From the NCBI GenBank assembly GCA_944472155.2, contig OX235272.1, positions 100,074,020 to 100,138,019 of the forward strand: a stretch of DNA of 64,000 nt, read 5' to 3'. Within the stretch, counting starts at the first letter, position 1. Each line of letters begins with the position of its first letter. This document shows, in pieces, positions 11,213 through 22,770 of this stretch. The position numbers and the translations under genes are program-made. The notes beneath the pieces were generated by a model. That model was given only the letters and a program-made list of their open reading frames with translations, searched no databases and was not told the origin of the DNA. The stretch is from Trichobilharzia szidati. Its lineage: Eukaryota > Platyhelminthes > Trematoda > Strigeidida > Schistosomatidae.

Positions 11213-11449
11213 TCAAGTGTTGTCTAAAAAATTTAAAAAATTAGGTGTACGATTACGATAAAAATGAAGATGTGAAGTGAAGGGGAAAGAATTCAAGTGG
11301 TAAAATAAAATAAAGTAAAAACTAGAAAGAACATTACTATGACCAAGGTAAAGAAAGGGGTTTGACAAAACGTTTTTGAACACATAATTTAGGTTTCTGT
11401 TCATGTATAGCTAAAGCTTCGGCTATGCATAAGTGAAGAAAACATAAAC
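11213..11449 (-). pseudogene. PLE GIY-YIG ORF, C-terminal remnant in unit A
   Basis: Identical in layout to 25111-25347 of unit B. The last codons of the PLE nuclease, including the LCVQK-type terminus read on the minus strand at about 11340-11410, are present. The sequence then departs from the ORF at 11449, so everything upstream of the C-terminus is missing. Confidence 0.7.
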
Positions 11450-13720
11450 AACGAACATTGTTCAGCATAAAATATCACTGCAATGTTGCATAAAACTACC
11501 AAATTCATGTTAGCAAGTTGTCAGACAATAGGCGGATACACTTTCTAGTCTAAAATAATATTAAATATTTATGCATATGAATATGAATGATAATAATACT
11601 CTTTTCAAATAACTCAAAAATTCTCCTCTTTTTCTCTCTGTTTGAATTGATTTTACCGTCCTTTTTCGTATAAATTCATTTCTCTGACAATGTTTTATTT
11701 GAGTAACTGCATGTATTTTCTCAGGAAAAGGAAAGAAAACCAAATTATATATATATATATAGTAGTTTGCGATCACATTAATATTTCTGTACCGAAAAAT
11801 ATTATTAATTGAAAATGAAAGTACAACTGAAACAAACTCTTGGGTTTTCTACATTTCTTTTTCATTGTTGATGAAATTAAAAGATTGTAAAGGTGAAATT
11901 CTAGTCACCTTACTTATAAATGAATGTTATACTCCAATCGTGTGTTATATAACCGGTCATGTCAAATAGTGAAGATGCAGGACATTTACCATAAACATAA
12001 AATGTGTCAAACAATGTTTGGTCTCGGTGTGTACATTGCCTATGTTGCATTCTGTAGAACTGAACAGAAAGCGAAAGGATCATTTCGGTGATATGGTTTC
12101 CTTAGTGAAAAATGACTGCCTTTTGAAGCCAAAAGGAATGCTGATTGTTGTAACGATTTCTAGTAGCTGACATGTAGGAGATGCCAACTGACTGTCTAGT
12201 TGTTTTTCCCTTCGTATAAGTGGGGATTATTTATAAATTGGCTGAAATGAAAATTAGTGATAAGGTCAACAATTCATTTCACTAATTTGTGATACATAAT
12301 GCAGGTTTTCTGTTTTTATGGAAACTGGTTACTTATAGTTAGTAACAGTATAAATCATAAAGACAATTTGTTCGCCTTATTTAGAAATCTTCCAAGGAAT
12401 TTACCTGAACCCCTGAAAAGCTTACTGTTTCACTTAGCATTAGAGACAAGAGAAAGAAGTAGACTAATGTTTGTAAGTCTATAATCACATTCTGATCCCA
12501 TTTCATGCAATTTTTAAAAATATATTTTGATGGTTGTTTCATGACTATATGATTGGACAAGGATTTTAAAGACAAGATGTATCCTTTCTATATATATATA
12601 CCCTTGTTATTTTAATTTTGGTTGATTTCACTGAAGTATTTTGGATCAGTGTGCCGAATAAAACGTTGGAATTACTTGTTTCAACTTCTCTGAGATTTCA
12701 CAAATATAAATTTTACTTATGTCTACTTCTCATTTGGCACTGGATTATTTTGGGAATATTCAATAAAATCTTGATCCTAGTTCATGAGATCAAGAAATAA
12801 TCTTTTGAAATATCATAGAGTTGTGCGTAAGGATTCTGAGTGACAATATCGGTTAGGAAAGTTTTATTTCACTAACGTGATTTCATCTTTTTCACTGTCA
12901 ATGTGTAATAATTAAATAGTCCGTCTCCATTGGTACTTGGGCTCATTATCACGAGATCTGTGTTATGTACTTCCCAATTATATATTTAACAGAGATGGGA
13001 CATTTCAGTCTTCTCTATCAACACCCGGAAACACCAAAATTACTAGGCGAATTATAGTAATGTATTACTTAGTTATGTGCTACTTACAAAAACAGATGTA
13101 CATAGTCTGTGGTATTATATTTTCAGCGTAAGTAGTGATAATTCAAGTAACCTGCTAAACGACAGTAGTAGAAACGCGAGAAATGGAACAAAATTTTTGG
13201 GAAAATCGAATGACAGACAGACAATGACAAAACTAATCATTCTTGATATAGAATAGATATTATTTGTAAAGAGCAGACTGGATAAAATGTTTGATATTTA
13301 TCATGTTTCTTCCATCTGCATCTGTCTTGTTTTCTCACTACAATTCCATAAATATTTCAAACTGTCAATGCTTTTATCCTCAAATGCATTTGCAAATTAC
13401 TCTCGTTTATCTAGTTTTTCGATATTTTATGAAGTGATGAAACTGTCCTGAGTAGTACAGTCTGTTACACACATTTTAAGACTAATGGCCTAACGGAAAA
13501 ACAGTACACCTCAGGTTATTTAGCTAACAAGATAAACAAAGCTATTTCTATTCCTTATTATATCCAACCAATTGCTGCATTGCCTTATTATCCAGAGAAA
13601 CAGTCTCAAGAAATTTTCTGACACCTGGAAAGTTTCAAGTCTCTGGAAGTTGTACACTAAACTGTCATTTTATCCAGAACTGTATTCATCCAAACTTGTG
13701 TATTTTCGGTTTTTTGGTTT
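11450..13720. other. Unassigned AT-rich DNA
   Basis: Contains a TA tract at about 11744-11761 and several 60-70 codon frames of AT-rich composition. I see no domain, splice-bounded exon or shared repeat. Confidence 0.5.
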
Positions 13721-13724
13721 TTTT

Positions 13725-13825
13725 TCGCCCAAGTTGACTAATCTAAGACGACGCAGCTGCTCAGTACTCCCTGCAGGTTTTGCAATGGTTCTCCAACCGA
13801 TGTCGCTTCATGATGAAATTCTGAA
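13725..13825 (+). mobile_element. Family 1 SINE fragment (decayed)
   Basis: Keeps the stem III palindrome and 3' flank of the hammerhead domain (GCAGCTGCTCAGTACTCC) and the tail CCTGCAGGTTTTGCAATGG, matching 51805-51850. The GAAA is changed to GACG and the head is missing. Confidence 0.6.
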
Positions 13826-14007
13826 AGCAGTCAAATACCTGCAAATCAAGAAGTTCACTAAGTTGAAAAAATATAGAATAAGTATTTCTGCTTCTCTTTT
13901 GGCAACACAATGTTACATTTTTTTCATGCTGCTACATGAAATATCTTGGTACTATAGCGTTAGACTTATTACTCAGCATTTACCTTTATGTACATATCCA
14001 ATAACAA

Positions 14008-14203
14008 ACTTTGATGATATTAGATCATTGGAGGCGATCGGCAGGAAGCCTTCCTCCACCTAGGTTTCGTGCTACTTGACACTCACCAGTCAGCAAGGCG
14101 CATCTGAAATCTTGAGGGAACTCATGTCCCTTCTGAGATTCGAACCCACCTCACTCAGTGCTGCATTCAGAGACGTTACCACTGAGCAGCTATTCGGGCT
14201 AGC
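14008..14203 (-). mobile_element. Family 2 tRNA-derived SINE with hammerhead-like domain
   Basis: Read on the minus strand from about 14203: a tRNA-like head with A box GCTCAGTGGTAACG and B box GGGTTCGAATCTC (about 14135-14147), then a hammerhead-like domain at 14047-14101, then CCTCCAATGATCTAAT. The domain has stem I GCCTTGCT facing GGAAGGC (one mismatch), core CTGGTGA, stem II GTGT/GCAC around CAAGTA, GAAA, and the palindrome CCTAGG as stem III. Unlike family 1 its head and body are different sequences, but the ribozyme plan is the same. Confidence 0.7.
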
Positions 14204-14221
14204 GATTAAACTCTTGTACGA

Positions 14222-14482
14222 CTGTACTGGATACTTTGATTGGATACTAGTTGGTAACTACTGTAATGTGTCTAGTCCTATCTTTGGTGCAGAGTGAATT
14301 GTATCACTCGAGTTTGCAGTGTGGCTAGCATTCTAGGTGCGAATCTAATTCAATTCTCAGAAAGCAAATGAATTCCTTCAAGATTGCAGATACGCCTTGC
14401 TGACTGTTGAGTACAAACTAGCACGAAACCTAGGTCGAGCAAGGCTTCCTGTCGACTGCCTCCAACCATCTAATGTTATCAA
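14222..14482 (+). mobile_element. Family 2 SINE, plus-strand copy
   Basis: Aligns with 62828-63062 over its whole length (blocks TTTGATTGGA, AATGTGTCTAGTCCTATCTT, CATTCTAGGTG). The hammerhead-like domain at 14394-14445 retains a perfect 8-bp stem I (GCCTTGCT with AGCAAGGC), GAAA, the CCTAGG palindrome and a GGTC cleavage context. The core is CTGTTGA and stem II is weakened (GTAC facing GCAC). The 5' part differs from the tRNA-like head of the 14.1-kb copy. Confidence 0.65.
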
Positions 14483-14484
14483 AT

Positions 14485-14620
14485 CAATGTGCACCTTGAT
14501 GACGAGCTACGTAGAATGGTGGCCACATTGCAAACCTGACTGATAGAATTCAATCTTCACCAAACAAAGGACCAGACATTTCACACTAGTTACTAGTGTC
14601 CAATCAATAACAAACCATTG
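14485..14620 (-). mobile_element. Family 2 SINE, 5' half only, inverted
   Basis: On the minus strand it repeats the GATTGGACACTAGT, GTCTGGTCC and TTTGCAATGTGGCCACCATTC blocks of the 62.8-kb copy. It faces the 14.2-kb copy, so the two 5' halves can form an inverted pair. Confidence 0.6.
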
Positions 14621-14624
14621 AGGC

Positions 14625-15545
14625 TATTTATAGAATGACTGAATTTAAAAATTATTATTTATGACACTCATGAAATACTAAAATCATACCAACGCATCGA
14701 TATTCACATAATAATATTATAGACTTGTTCAAAAACGGGAGTGACATTACGCCTTAACTGAATAATTGATGTCAGTCAAATGAATTATTAGTTTTAATTA
14801 GCTTTTTTTCAACATTCGTCGCATATTTTTTCAAAATGGTTAAAATAAGTCAAACGTTTAGCTGCTGAGTATAATTTTGACTTCCAAAACAGACTCAACA
14901 GTGAATTGACACCAATTTGATGAGAAATAAATGTTGATCATCGGAGAACTATTTTTACCTACTTTAGGACATAATGTTGTGTAGGAACAGATTTCGTGCT
15001 GCTATCACTCGTGACTACCAATTTCCTGCACTTGTTTAATTTATGCTAGTTTTTTAGTGATATTTGCTTTAAATTCAGTCATGTAAAAATAAATATCTTT
15101 CCACTAGAAGGTAAAATAGCTTAAAATATGTTTGTTTTGTCATCTTTCGATGGGGAACTAGAAGAAAACATAGAGTGAATCTCAGGTAAAGACATCTATA
15201 GGGATGTTTTCCATGTAATCAATGTTTGTAATCAGTTTGGTGCATTTTCTATAAACAGCCTTTGGTCGAATATCTTGTGAAAAAGCGTATTTAATGCATT
15301 CTGGTAGTTAATGAATAAAACAGTACTTCGAAACAATCTCCATTTTATTCCTGATAAAATGGCCTCACTTTTTCATCCTTGTAATTGATACAATCATTTT
15401 GATTATTATTGTCATTACTACTATTACTATGATCATTATGACTGATGGCACAATTTATATGTACAATCTTATTATCCTATAGACAAATCACTGTGATTAG
15501 TTTGTATTTGAATACGGTTATTGGTGTTATGGCTCAAAATCGTTG
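14625..15545. other. Unassigned AT-rich DNA
   Basis: No gene or repeat recognised. Confidence 0.5.
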
Positions 15546-15547
15546 TC

Positions 15548-15790
15548 AATGGTTGACGCAGATGCATCCACTCCTTGTGACTTATAATGCCTAATCAAAC
15601 TATATTGTTTTTCGATATTGCTATTCTTTTTGCCTAATATCTCTGTTTACTGTCTCTATTTTGCGTTTGTTTTTACTTTCTTCCCTTGCTTTGTGTGCTA
15701 CAAGGAGGGAGTGTGGTGACTCGAACTGCTGCACATCGGTGCAAAGTTCTATGTTGAAACCAGTCAGTCAAGTCGTCTACCTATGCTAAT
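15548..15790 (-). repeat. Dispersed repeat R4 (possible SINE), copy 2
   Basis: Reverse-oriented partner of 2475-2695. The minus strand shows GGTTTCAACATAGAACTTTG, CAGTTCGAGTC, CACCACACTCC and GTAGCACACAAAGCAAGG. Confidence 0.6.
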
Positions 15791-16149
15791 CTGGTGTGTG
15801 TACATCACACTGTTGATGTTCGTCCGTTGAATCCTGTGCTTTGTTTACTTCTTTTCCAGTGCCCGTCTTGAAAAGAAAACAAGGATGCTGAAAACCTTGT
15901 AGAGGAAAATATATCAAAAATAATGTTTGAATAATGGTATGCATCTACCATACGGAAAATAATGCGAAAAATAGAACGTCAAAAAACTATTTTTTGTTGC
16001 AGTGGATATTACATGTACAGTCATAAAAAAAATACATTTAACTTATGATATGGGATGCAATAAAAAACTATATATATGCGTAGAAAAATGTCACATTACC
16101 GTGAAAAATTAATTTGTTAAGAAAAAAATTGGGTGGGTGACGTTGGTCT

Positions 16150-16960
16150 TATTATGTGAGATTAGTATGAAGGTGTTCAAGAAATCCCACTGTTCGTTCA
16201 GAAAGTTTTCTTTTGAGTCCCGACAGAAGGTTCAGTCGCCATTTCTATGCTGGTTGTCTCTTTGACAACTAACGGATATTCAGTCAGCTCTGTATTATTC
16301 GCAACGCTTATTTCGAGGCTCATGTGACAGCCTTCTAAGCAGGCCAGCTTTATATGGTCGATACTAACACAGCCTTCTCAGCCTATGTCGTCACAGACAA
16401 AGAATATGTCCTCACACTTAGTGACTTTTTATGGTCCATCGTATAGGGGTCCCATTGAGGGGGCGCGCAGAGTCATGACGAACAATTACATGTGAGGAAG
16501 TTTTGAGACATGGGTGAACAAAGACGTCTATGGACTGCAGTCGAAGAGGAGCAGGTTTTACCATACGAATTGCGTTTGTAAGGCTGATGAAGTACGAGGC
16601 ATGATCTAAAGCCGGTTGTCAGCTAGAGGGCAAAACAAGCTCACCTGCAAGTCGTAGACTTTTTCCATTTACTAGCTCAGCAGTAGTACACCGAGCGTCA
16701 GTTTTCAAGGCATTTTGTATTCTTAGGAGAACCAACGGTAGTGATTCAGTTCAATGCACAATGCCAAAATTACAGGGTTTTCGGTAACATTTAGCTTCCT
16801 AGTCATAACTAACGTGATACCAACACTAGCAAGGGGTTTTTATGTGGACTTGGTTTGGATTTCGACCGATCAAGTAAGTTTCTACGTTTACGGGAATTCT
16901 ACCGACGGTAGGGGGAAATACGAAGGCTATCTGACCTAAGTAGTCTCTTAACAGGGTTAC
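16150..16960 (-). mobile_element. Ty3/gypsy-like LTR retrotransposon, integrase C-terminal part
   Basis: The minus strand from about 16755 reads LPLVLLRIQNALKTD, CTTAELVNGKSLRLAGE, SYFISLTNAIR and VFVHPCLKTSSHVIVRHDS, then PIRWTIK. This is the LP..LLG.R...K.D....AELVYG.TLRLPGE pattern found at the end of gypsy integrases. Stops and frameshifts are present. It belongs with the gag-like stretch just upstream on the same strand. Confidence 0.65.
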
Positions 16961-16964
16961 ATAA

Positions 16965-17480
16965 CTGTGTCATTTCAGTGTCCCTACTAGAAGAAAGTTT
17001 ATTGATCGAGCGTATTTCAGTGATTGGCTGCTGTGATATTTCCAGAATTCTATCAACCGAAGTGGCTAATTCATCAGTAACAATACCTTGAATGTCACAA
17101 CCACAATCTGTACTGTCCGTGGAAACTTAAACAGGAACAACTCTCTAAAGAGTCTCTCATCGAAATGACGTTGTCCAAAGACCGAATGACCGCCTAACTC
17201 GATATTGTGAAAAAGTTCATCAAGACCCTGCCGATCTGAAAGATAATTTCTCCTAGGGAAGGCAGCTTTAAGCATCCCAAAAAGGTTCCTTACCTTTGAG
17301 CTGGACATTTGCACAGTATGCCGTACAATAGACCGTGCTGAACATTCGTCTACTTTTTTGATTCTTTCTCGATAAAATTCAGTTAGGATATTGCTGCTGT
17401 GTATTAATCTAACGTAAAAATATACTGGAGGTATGATTAGTAGCAAGTATAGTTTTGTAAGAACATTCAATAGGTTTCAC
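16965..17480 (-). mobile_element. Ty3/gypsy-like gag fragment
   Basis: Frame 17066-17470 (134 codons, minus). Its second half reads RHFDERLFRELFLFKFPRTV followed by QIVVVTFKVL, which resembles the gypsy gag pattern DE.LLRELFLQRLP..VQ..L. After it the frame breaks. Only a few hundred bases separate it from integrase sequence, so protease, RT and RNase H are missing. The assignment is by pattern only. Confidence 0.5.
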
Positions 17481-17484
17481 TGGT

Positions 17485-17910
17485 AGATAACTGGATACAG
17501 CAACCTCCATCCACACATTAACAAAATCCACAAAAATGTGATAGGCATTCTCATCATACAAACACATTCTGTTTTATAATTCAGATGCTTATTAAATCCA
17601 ACAATCTGCACGTGGTTTATCATCTTTGCCAATTCTCCAACTTGAAAGTCTCATGCTGAAGAACTATGATAAAGTTAATTTAATAAGTTGAAATTTTGCG
17701 AATTGTGTTTTAATACTACTTAAATACAGTGAACGACATTAAATAACAACATGTCGGTGAAAGTAGTATCCATGTTTTACTCATTCATTGTGAATACAAT
17801 AATTTTTGTTTGTAGTTTTGTAATGTCCTGATTTTGAAGCAAATTGTATGAATGAACGGCTAAAGCCATACGACCCTCTTTTGACCTACTATCCTAGAAT
17901 GTCTTTTAAC
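17485..17910. other. Unassigned DNA
   Basis: No LTR could be recognised by eye next to the gypsy remnant, and no other feature was seen. Confidence 0.4.
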
Positions 17911-17914
17911 TTAT

Positions 17915-18105
17915 TTGGGCTGATAGTAACTAGCAGTGGGATCCAGAATGCCCATTTCACCTATTTTGGGATCCGTCTGCTCGATGTTGTTGCACTCTCA
18001 CTGAATGGTGGTGTTCCCACGATTGGTAGGTGGGTTTGTGCTTCAGTGGGAACACCATCACTCACTAGGGCTGTAAAGGAACATCCAGCGGACAACTCTT
18101 AAAGA
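17915..18105 (+). repeat. Dispersed repeat R5, copy 2, with internal hairpin
   Basis: Starts at CTAGCAGTGGGATCCAGAATG. Inside it, ATGGTGGTGTTCCCAC and GTGGGAACACCATCAC (about 18004-18062) form an inverted repeat that the other copies lack. An apparent 84-codon frame across it has no recognisable domain. Confidence 0.6.
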
Positions 18106-18264
18106 GGCTGAAATGCATATGCTGTATTCCACTGGTAGACACCAGCAACCATAAAAACTTCACGTTTATCCTTAGATATCATCTAAATGTTCGTACTAGG
18201 AGCCAGCATTTCAATTTGGTCCGATATAATCAGTTGACAGAAATGGAAACTAACCTAAAAAATA

Positions 18265-19565
18265 ATGTTCGCGTAATCGAACAAAATAATTACAATAACC
18301 TTATTGTAAATTTAAATAGGTGCTAACGAGACCTTTTTATGCCGTTTTTAGCTTTTTATGTTTCTGACTCTTTCGGAAAGCTGGACTATTATTAGATGTT
18401 AAGAATAAACTTATCTGTGGATTTAGTGGTGTTAAGGATTATTTAGAATGCATTCACCAATCCTCTCACCGTGTTGAATATTTTGAGACAGTAGAAAATC
18501 TCTCCAAACAGTCCTCTTGTTTTCCCTTAGTGATGGCTTTGTTATGGTACTGAATGCCGACGAACTGATTAAATATTAGAATAAGTTTACTAGTCTGCAG
18601 ATGGCTGTTTTAATTATTTCTGGGTTGAATTAATGTTCACTGTAAATTCTGTTGCCGATGTTAAAATGTTTTCCTAGTCAAATTTCAATTTCTTGAGTGA
18701 CGAATTTTGTGTAAACCTGAGAAAAAAGATGACTTAATAGAAAAAGAAAACTCGGAAAAGAAAGGCAGGCTGTGGTTAGCAATTTAGAGATAGTTCACTT
18801 TAGCAAAATTCTCATAGTTCTTTTTCTACATATTTCCTTTTTAACAAGTCTTGAGCACTAAAGTTTAAATACAATTTATGCCAGTTTTTCCTTTGTAGAT
18901 CTCTGGTGGATAACCCAGACAGAATTGAGATTAAGTAGAGATTAGAAAAATCTAACTGAACATATCCGATTAGACTATACTCATTTTTAATACACTTAAA
19001 AGTATATCCAGTTAGTTCTACTACACATAGATAAGAAAATCTAGGATGATTATAGACACCATTCTAGTAACTGTAACAGCTACCAGTCAGTCACAAGCTT
19101 ATATTTTGCCTCAATGACTGGGAGAGAAAACGTTTACAGCCGTGTAAATAAAGATATTTGTTTACTGTAAGTCTGTTAACGTCAATAGAATTTCTGCTGT
19201 CTATACCGGTTATAGGTGATCGTATGACCTTTATAGACATTTCAAAATCAATATCATTTTTGAAAAGTTTTTAAATATACTTATTCATCAGATAAGCTAC
19301 ATAAGAACAAAATGGCCATTGTATATGTATATATATATATACTTGAGTAATTGGAGGCACTTTAGAGGTTATGTAATGGGTAACTATTGCAGGTGAAGCA
19401 GAAATTTGGGTCGTAGCAGGATCTGAACTTAAGCATAGCGGATTACCAACTCACTGCTTTAGCAGCTTGACTATGAGTCCCAGTTGTTATTAAAATCACT
19501 ATTTGACCGAATTCCTCACAAACTAAAGTGTTCTCAGTATTTTTTATTTTTTATATTTATTTTTT
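18265..19565. other. Unassigned AT-rich DNA
   Basis: Contains a short TA tract at about 19325-19341. Nothing else recognised. Confidence 0.5.
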
Positions 19566-19570
19566 AAAAT

Positions 19571-19805
19571 TTTATTCCTTTACGTTCCCAGTGGAACATA
19601 GGGCTTCAAGCTAGAGGCTTGAAGTTTCTGTAGCAGTAGTGTTTTATTTTTACGGGATGGGGCTGTTAGCCTCATGTTCAGTCTTCCCTCTCTGTGAGTC
19701 TTATTGCTGACTTGGAGAGCTAAAGAAGTGAGACGGCCGGGGATCGAACCCCGAACCACATGCGTGGTCGGCGAGCATTGTACCGCTGTGCCACCGACTC
19801 ACGCT
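19571..19805 (-). mobile_element. Family 3 tRNA-Gly-derived SINE with LINE-like body
   Basis: The minus strand starts with a tRNA-like head at 19730-19803 (A box GGTGGCACAGCGGTA, B box GGGGTTCGATCCCC). The body contains GAGGCTAACAGCCCCATCCC, an ACTGCTACAG block and the tail CTTGAAGCCCTATGTTCCAC. The middle block matches the 5' region of the RTE copy at 53.7 kb and the tail matches RTE 3' ends at 50.5 and 53.4 kb. A tRNA gene is ruled out because the acceptor arm does not pair fully and the body is always attached. Confidence 0.8.
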
Positions 19806-19829
19806 TCTCGGTATATATATATATATATA

Positions 19830-20365
19830 ATTTAGATGATTTGTATGGATTTATGACTTTTCTATCAATAAAGTCTTTCTCTTGCACCTTCCAGTTGTTG
19901 AGGTCACCAAAAGGAAACCCTTAGCCTGGATTCCGTGCTTATCGACAAAGCCTTTATTCATCGTTGATGGAAGTGACATCCTTCATGAAGACAAGTTATT
20001 TGGATACATAGATATAACATGGATAAGTTTTGACTTTTGAACTACATTAGTTGTGTTATTAGGCATAAGTACTCGAGATTTTATTTTAATTGGAATGTAA
20101 CAAAAAATTACAATATTTCCGTTATTTTTCTTTCTTCTAATCTCATTGCATAAATCTCAAGTCTGTCAGTGCATTCACCTTCACCTAATGAGGAAGTTGA
20201 GAGGTCTTCATACAATTCATATAATTCACTGGAGGTGTATTATTTTATAAGAACAGTTACCTAACTGATAACCAATCAAGGTCCGTTTGGTGAATATTTA
20301 TATGTGATGGGCGAAATAATTTTATCGTAGGAAGAAAATATGTGCATTTCACTGAATATTTATCA
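19830..20365. other. Unassigned DNA left of unit B
   Basis: Unrelated to the sequence left of unit A, except TTTATCA just before the junction. Confidence 0.5.
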
Positions 20366-20367
20366 GG

Positions 20368-21532
20368 CTCATTCAACAGCTGGCTATATGACAATGTCAC
20401 GTGTCAGATGATCCACAACCGATAACTCAGAGAGGCGTTCGAAGTGAGTACAGGAGTAAGACAATTCCGGCTGCCTGACTATTATCACTGATGATATTCC
20501 TAACTGTGCTGGACTGGATTATGCACCAGACTGTGCACAGGGAGTGAGAAGACACGAATACGTTGGGCCGACAAGAAGACTCTAGGAGATCTGGATTTCG
20601 TGGATGATTTGCATCTAGTATCACACTAACTCGGAGACCTACATACGAGAAGCAACAAACTGGCAAGAGAAGCAGGCAGCGAAGACAGGACTTCAAGTAA
20701 ACATACAGAAGATGGGGATGATGAGAATAACCAGCCAGCCAACAAAATCAACAGGAAGCACCATCAATCACTATCAATGGAAGAAATCTGAAAGAGACCG
20801 CTTCCTCCACTTATCTGACCAGGCAGCATCGTTTCAAATACAGGCCAGAGGATCGGATGAAGATGTCAAAGTCAGCCAGCCAGAATCGGAAAGGCAAGAC
20901 AGACCTTCATCACTGTGAAGTCAGTTTGGAAATCTTCTGCACTCCACCACAGCATAAACAACGAAATTCGGACTTTGAACACCGACGTTAAGTGAGTCAG
21001 TCAGTCCTTATGTATGCATTAGATACTTGACGTTCGCGTTGCAAAATGCACACTCGACAGCCAGCTGCAGACTTTTATCAGCAGCTGCCCACTTCACTGG
21101 CTGACCCCATAGTGAAGAGCAAATAGCCGGCCAGCCGGTAAGAAGCAGTCAGCAACAAGAAACTCTGGCTGGCAACAAACCAATAGGCGAGAGGCGAATG
21201 CTCAACAAACATGTAGGAGGAAATGGAGATGGGTCGGTTGAGCATTCTTTGAGGGGGCCGTGGAATGACATCGCGAGCAATGCAGGCCATCCATTGCTCG
21301 AGTGGAATTCCAATGGATTGGGAAGCGACGAGTGGGTGATAGGTGCGAGGATGACACGGAGGAGATCGTGAGTCGAGGAGGTGGAGGAGGAGACGAGAGC
21401 TTATGGTCAATCGTGGGGTCAGCCAGTTGAAGAGGACAGCAGAGAATAGAAGAAAGTGGAGGTGTGTTGTTGAAGCTCTATGCTCCACTCGGAACCCATG
21501 GGAAAGTATTAATTATAATAATAATAATAATG
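20368..21532 (+). mobile_element. RTE/SR2-like LINE fragment, copy B
   Basis: Same sequence as copy A from 6476 onward, with only isolated substitutions (for example AGAGACCGC for AGAGATCGC). The first 256 bp of copy A are absent. All sense-frame lesions are shared with copy A, so it was copied as dead DNA. Confidence 0.85.
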
Positions 21533-22153
21533 ACTGAATCACGAATCAACTTTAAAAGGTTGATGAGCAAATAAGACACAAATGTTAATTTGCTTGAATC
21601 ATGCTTAGGGAAACAATGCGTCATTAAAAGCATTTCGACATAGTTTAAGTTCGATTTTATAAAATTTTCACTCGACAAATTTAAAATGCTAGGAAAATTT
21701 AGTACAGCATTCTTCATAAAGTTTTGATAAATATCAAAATCAAATGGATTTGAAGAAGTAATCCTGTAACGACCGAATGCAAGATTCAGGCAACAGATCC
21801 TTTATAATGAAAATCAACATATATTTATGGATTTTCGTGTACATTATTATAGATTATTGTTAGCAGAAAAACACAGTCTTCCGATTGGTTTTTTTTCTCA
21901 CTGACAGTTAATCTGTCTTCTCTTTGTGGCTGTTTCTTGAATGTCAGATCATCTATATGCTAACTGTATCCGCCTACGCAAAGTCTGCTGTGGTTGGTTG
22001 TTGAATCAGTCTTTGTTCATATTTTCTCACGACCAATATTGAGGACGTAAACATTGACGTAAATTACTATCTACCGATTTGGCTAGCAGCCCGCTGTCAC
22101 CACAATTCAAATTCTGTGTTCCAATAAAGCTACAATACGTTAATAAAGAAATA

Positions 22154-22445
22154 TATTGAATTAGTTGTGTTCTCTGAGGTGCTGTTGATTCAGTTACGAA
22201 GCTTTCGTCGTTCACCTTCTAGACAACAATATCTTCAGCGCAGGTTTGAGTATAAAATATCCTTATTTATATTCTCCATGAATGATGTAAATGTATCTTC
22301 TGACAATCATTATCCGCACTGGTTGTTAATCTACGTCTCTAATGATCATTTTTATTGACTTGGAATTAGAACTTTCGTGTCGTGTGATTCACCTTTCATT
22401 AACTAGTGGTAAATTTGGTCTGTAATAATGTGTTTGTTAATTGCT
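22154..22445 (+). repeat. Left arm of PLE palindrome, unit B
   Basis: Equivalent of 8260-8551. It reads GTTCACCTTCTAG where unit A reads GTCCACCACCTAG. All three differences recur, complemented, in the right arm. Confidence 0.95.
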
Positions 22446-22770
22446 TGTTCACAATCACTTCATTTTATATTGTGCAAACGAAAAGATCCGACAGAATATA
22501 AGGATAAAATTAATGCCATTTACTAAACAAATTGATTGTATGAACCTAAATAAACATAACATCGGTGGTCATAGTGCGCGTCCCCTACTAATCCAAATCC
22601 AAGAACTTAAATCAGCTGTGAAAACGCACGATATATACTCTGTCATACCGATGCATGTAGATAATTGCGGATACGAATTTGTTTGGGATAATGTAGAAAT
22701 TTTAAATAAAGGAAACACCGAAAATACCGGCAAGGAATTTCTAGAATCCTGGTATTCGCATGAATCAGCC
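22446..22770 (+). mobile_element. PLE GIY-YIG C-terminal fragment between palindrome arms, unit B
   Basis: Frame 22441-22779 (112 codons) equals the unit A frame with three amino-acid changes (His to Asp, Leu to Val, Leu to Ser). Two open copies with a few replacements do not by themselves show selection. Confidence 0.65.

Larger units (their letters stand above)
6476..11449 (+). repeat. 5-kb duplicated unit, copy A
   Basis: This block recurs in direct orientation at 20368-25347 with only scattered substitutions and a few indels (offset 13892 growing to 13898). It contains most of an RTE fragment, the PLE palindrome at 8260-9168, a family 1 SINE and the 3' end of a PLE. The right edge falls inside the PLE GIY-YIG frame that is complete in copy B. 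The left edge falls inside an RTE sequence that is continuous here but cut in copy B. Confidence 0.95.
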
